Part shown: piece by piece, positions 4,975-5,059 of the stretch
How the letters are laid out: the number at the start of each line of letters is the position of its first letter
How positions within the stretch are numbered: position 1 is the first letter of the stretch
DNA from: JBBQTU01 sp038213005
Lineage (GTDB): Bacteria > Planctomycetota > Phycisphaerae > Tepidisphaerales > Tepidisphaeraceae
NCBI GenBank assembly: GCA_038213005.1
Contig: JBBQTU010000265.1
Location: forward strand, 1-5,059
DNA length: 5,059 nucleotides
Direction of reading: 5' to 3'
Program-made: the position numbers and the translations under genes
The notes under the pieces: model-generated
The model's database searches: none
What the model saw: only the letters and a program-made list of their open reading frames with translations
Told to the model about the DNA's origin: nothing

Positions 4975-5059
4975 TTGGCCGACCTCAAACGAACGAAGAT
5001 GACTGTCCAGCAGGAACGCGTGATTCTGGTCGGCATGATCCTGCCCAAGTCCACCGCCG
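4975..5059 (+). CDS. hflX: GTPase HflX, N-terminal fragment (runs off right edge)
   Basis: Only 28 residues are visible, beginning (M)ADLKRTKMTVQQERVILVG and continuing MILPKSTA. The QERVILVGMILP block is the typical first strand of HflX proteins (ER-LLVGV-LP), which precedes the N-terminal ribosome-binding domain; HflX is a GTPase that splits stalled or stressed ribosomes. The GTP-binding motifs lie outside the window, so the call rests on this one short block. TTG at 4975 is taken as the start because GGAGA stands 5 bases upstream; the in-frame ATG at 4999 would remove eight residues. An in-frame stop at 4945-4947 limits any longer form. The gene is divergent from the nucleotidyltransferase cassette across 173 bp and has a plausible promoter of its own. 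No link to that cassette is implied. Confidence 0.6.
   Translation, partial: MADLKRTKMTVQQERVILVGMILPKSTA

Noticed and set aside
4121..5002. Long plus-strand open frame opposite the nucleotidyltransferase
   Set aside because: The minus strand carries the conserved nucleotidyltransferase motifs; the plus frame is Arg/Pro-rich and has no recognisable domain.

Overview
The window is a GC-rich bacterial chromosomal segment of about 5 kb. It holds four complete protein genes of recognisable family, one complete gene I cannot assign, and two genes cut by the window edges. The closest overall match is the phylum Planctomycetota, perhaps Phycisphaerae. That is an inference from three things: a zinc-ribbon/one-TM/von Willebrand A (vWA) protein of a kind common there, sparse Shine-Dalgarno use in the main operon, and the protein sequence style. 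No rRNA or marker gene is present to confirm it.

Layout. At 1-311 (minus) is the N-terminal part of a small zincin-type metallopeptidase that runs off the left edge. It diverges, across about 106 bp, from a plus-strand operon. The operon holds sppA (418-1395, a signal-peptide-peptidase-type S49 protease made as a lipoprotein), a zinc-ribbon/TM/vWA-like protein (1392-2534, ATGA overlap with sppA) and a Nif3-family protein (2541-3635, 6 bp after the previous stop). The tight spacing implies one transcript. SppA and the vWA-like protein are predicted to be envelope-associated and Nif3 cytoplasmic. No common pathway is evident.

At 3636-3807 there is no gene. This stretch holds a large, nearly perfectly centred palindromic element (3638-3753) with an apical hairpin, which looks like a small non-coding repeat or MITE-like unit, followed by a second hairpin (3764-3790).

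Convergent to the operon is a two-gene minus-strand cassette. An AbiEii/AbiGii-family nucleotidyltransferase (4106-4801) is followed by an unrecognised 104-residue protein (3808-4122) whose start overlaps it by 17 bp and has its own strong Shine-Dalgarno. This is not the classical AbiE layout, in which a winged-helix antitoxin precedes the toxin, so it is the best candidate here for an undescribed two-component system.

The 173-bp gap at 4802-4974 holds the divergent control region: two TTG-nn-CAA palindromes and a plausible promoter for the cassette, a small inverted repeat, and a good extended -10 promoter plus Shine-Dalgarno for the plus-strand gene at the right edge. That gene starts with TTG at 4975 and its 28 visible residues look like the N-terminus of the ribosome-associated GTPase HflX.

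No tRNA, rRNA, CRISPR array, IS transposase or prophage gene was seen.
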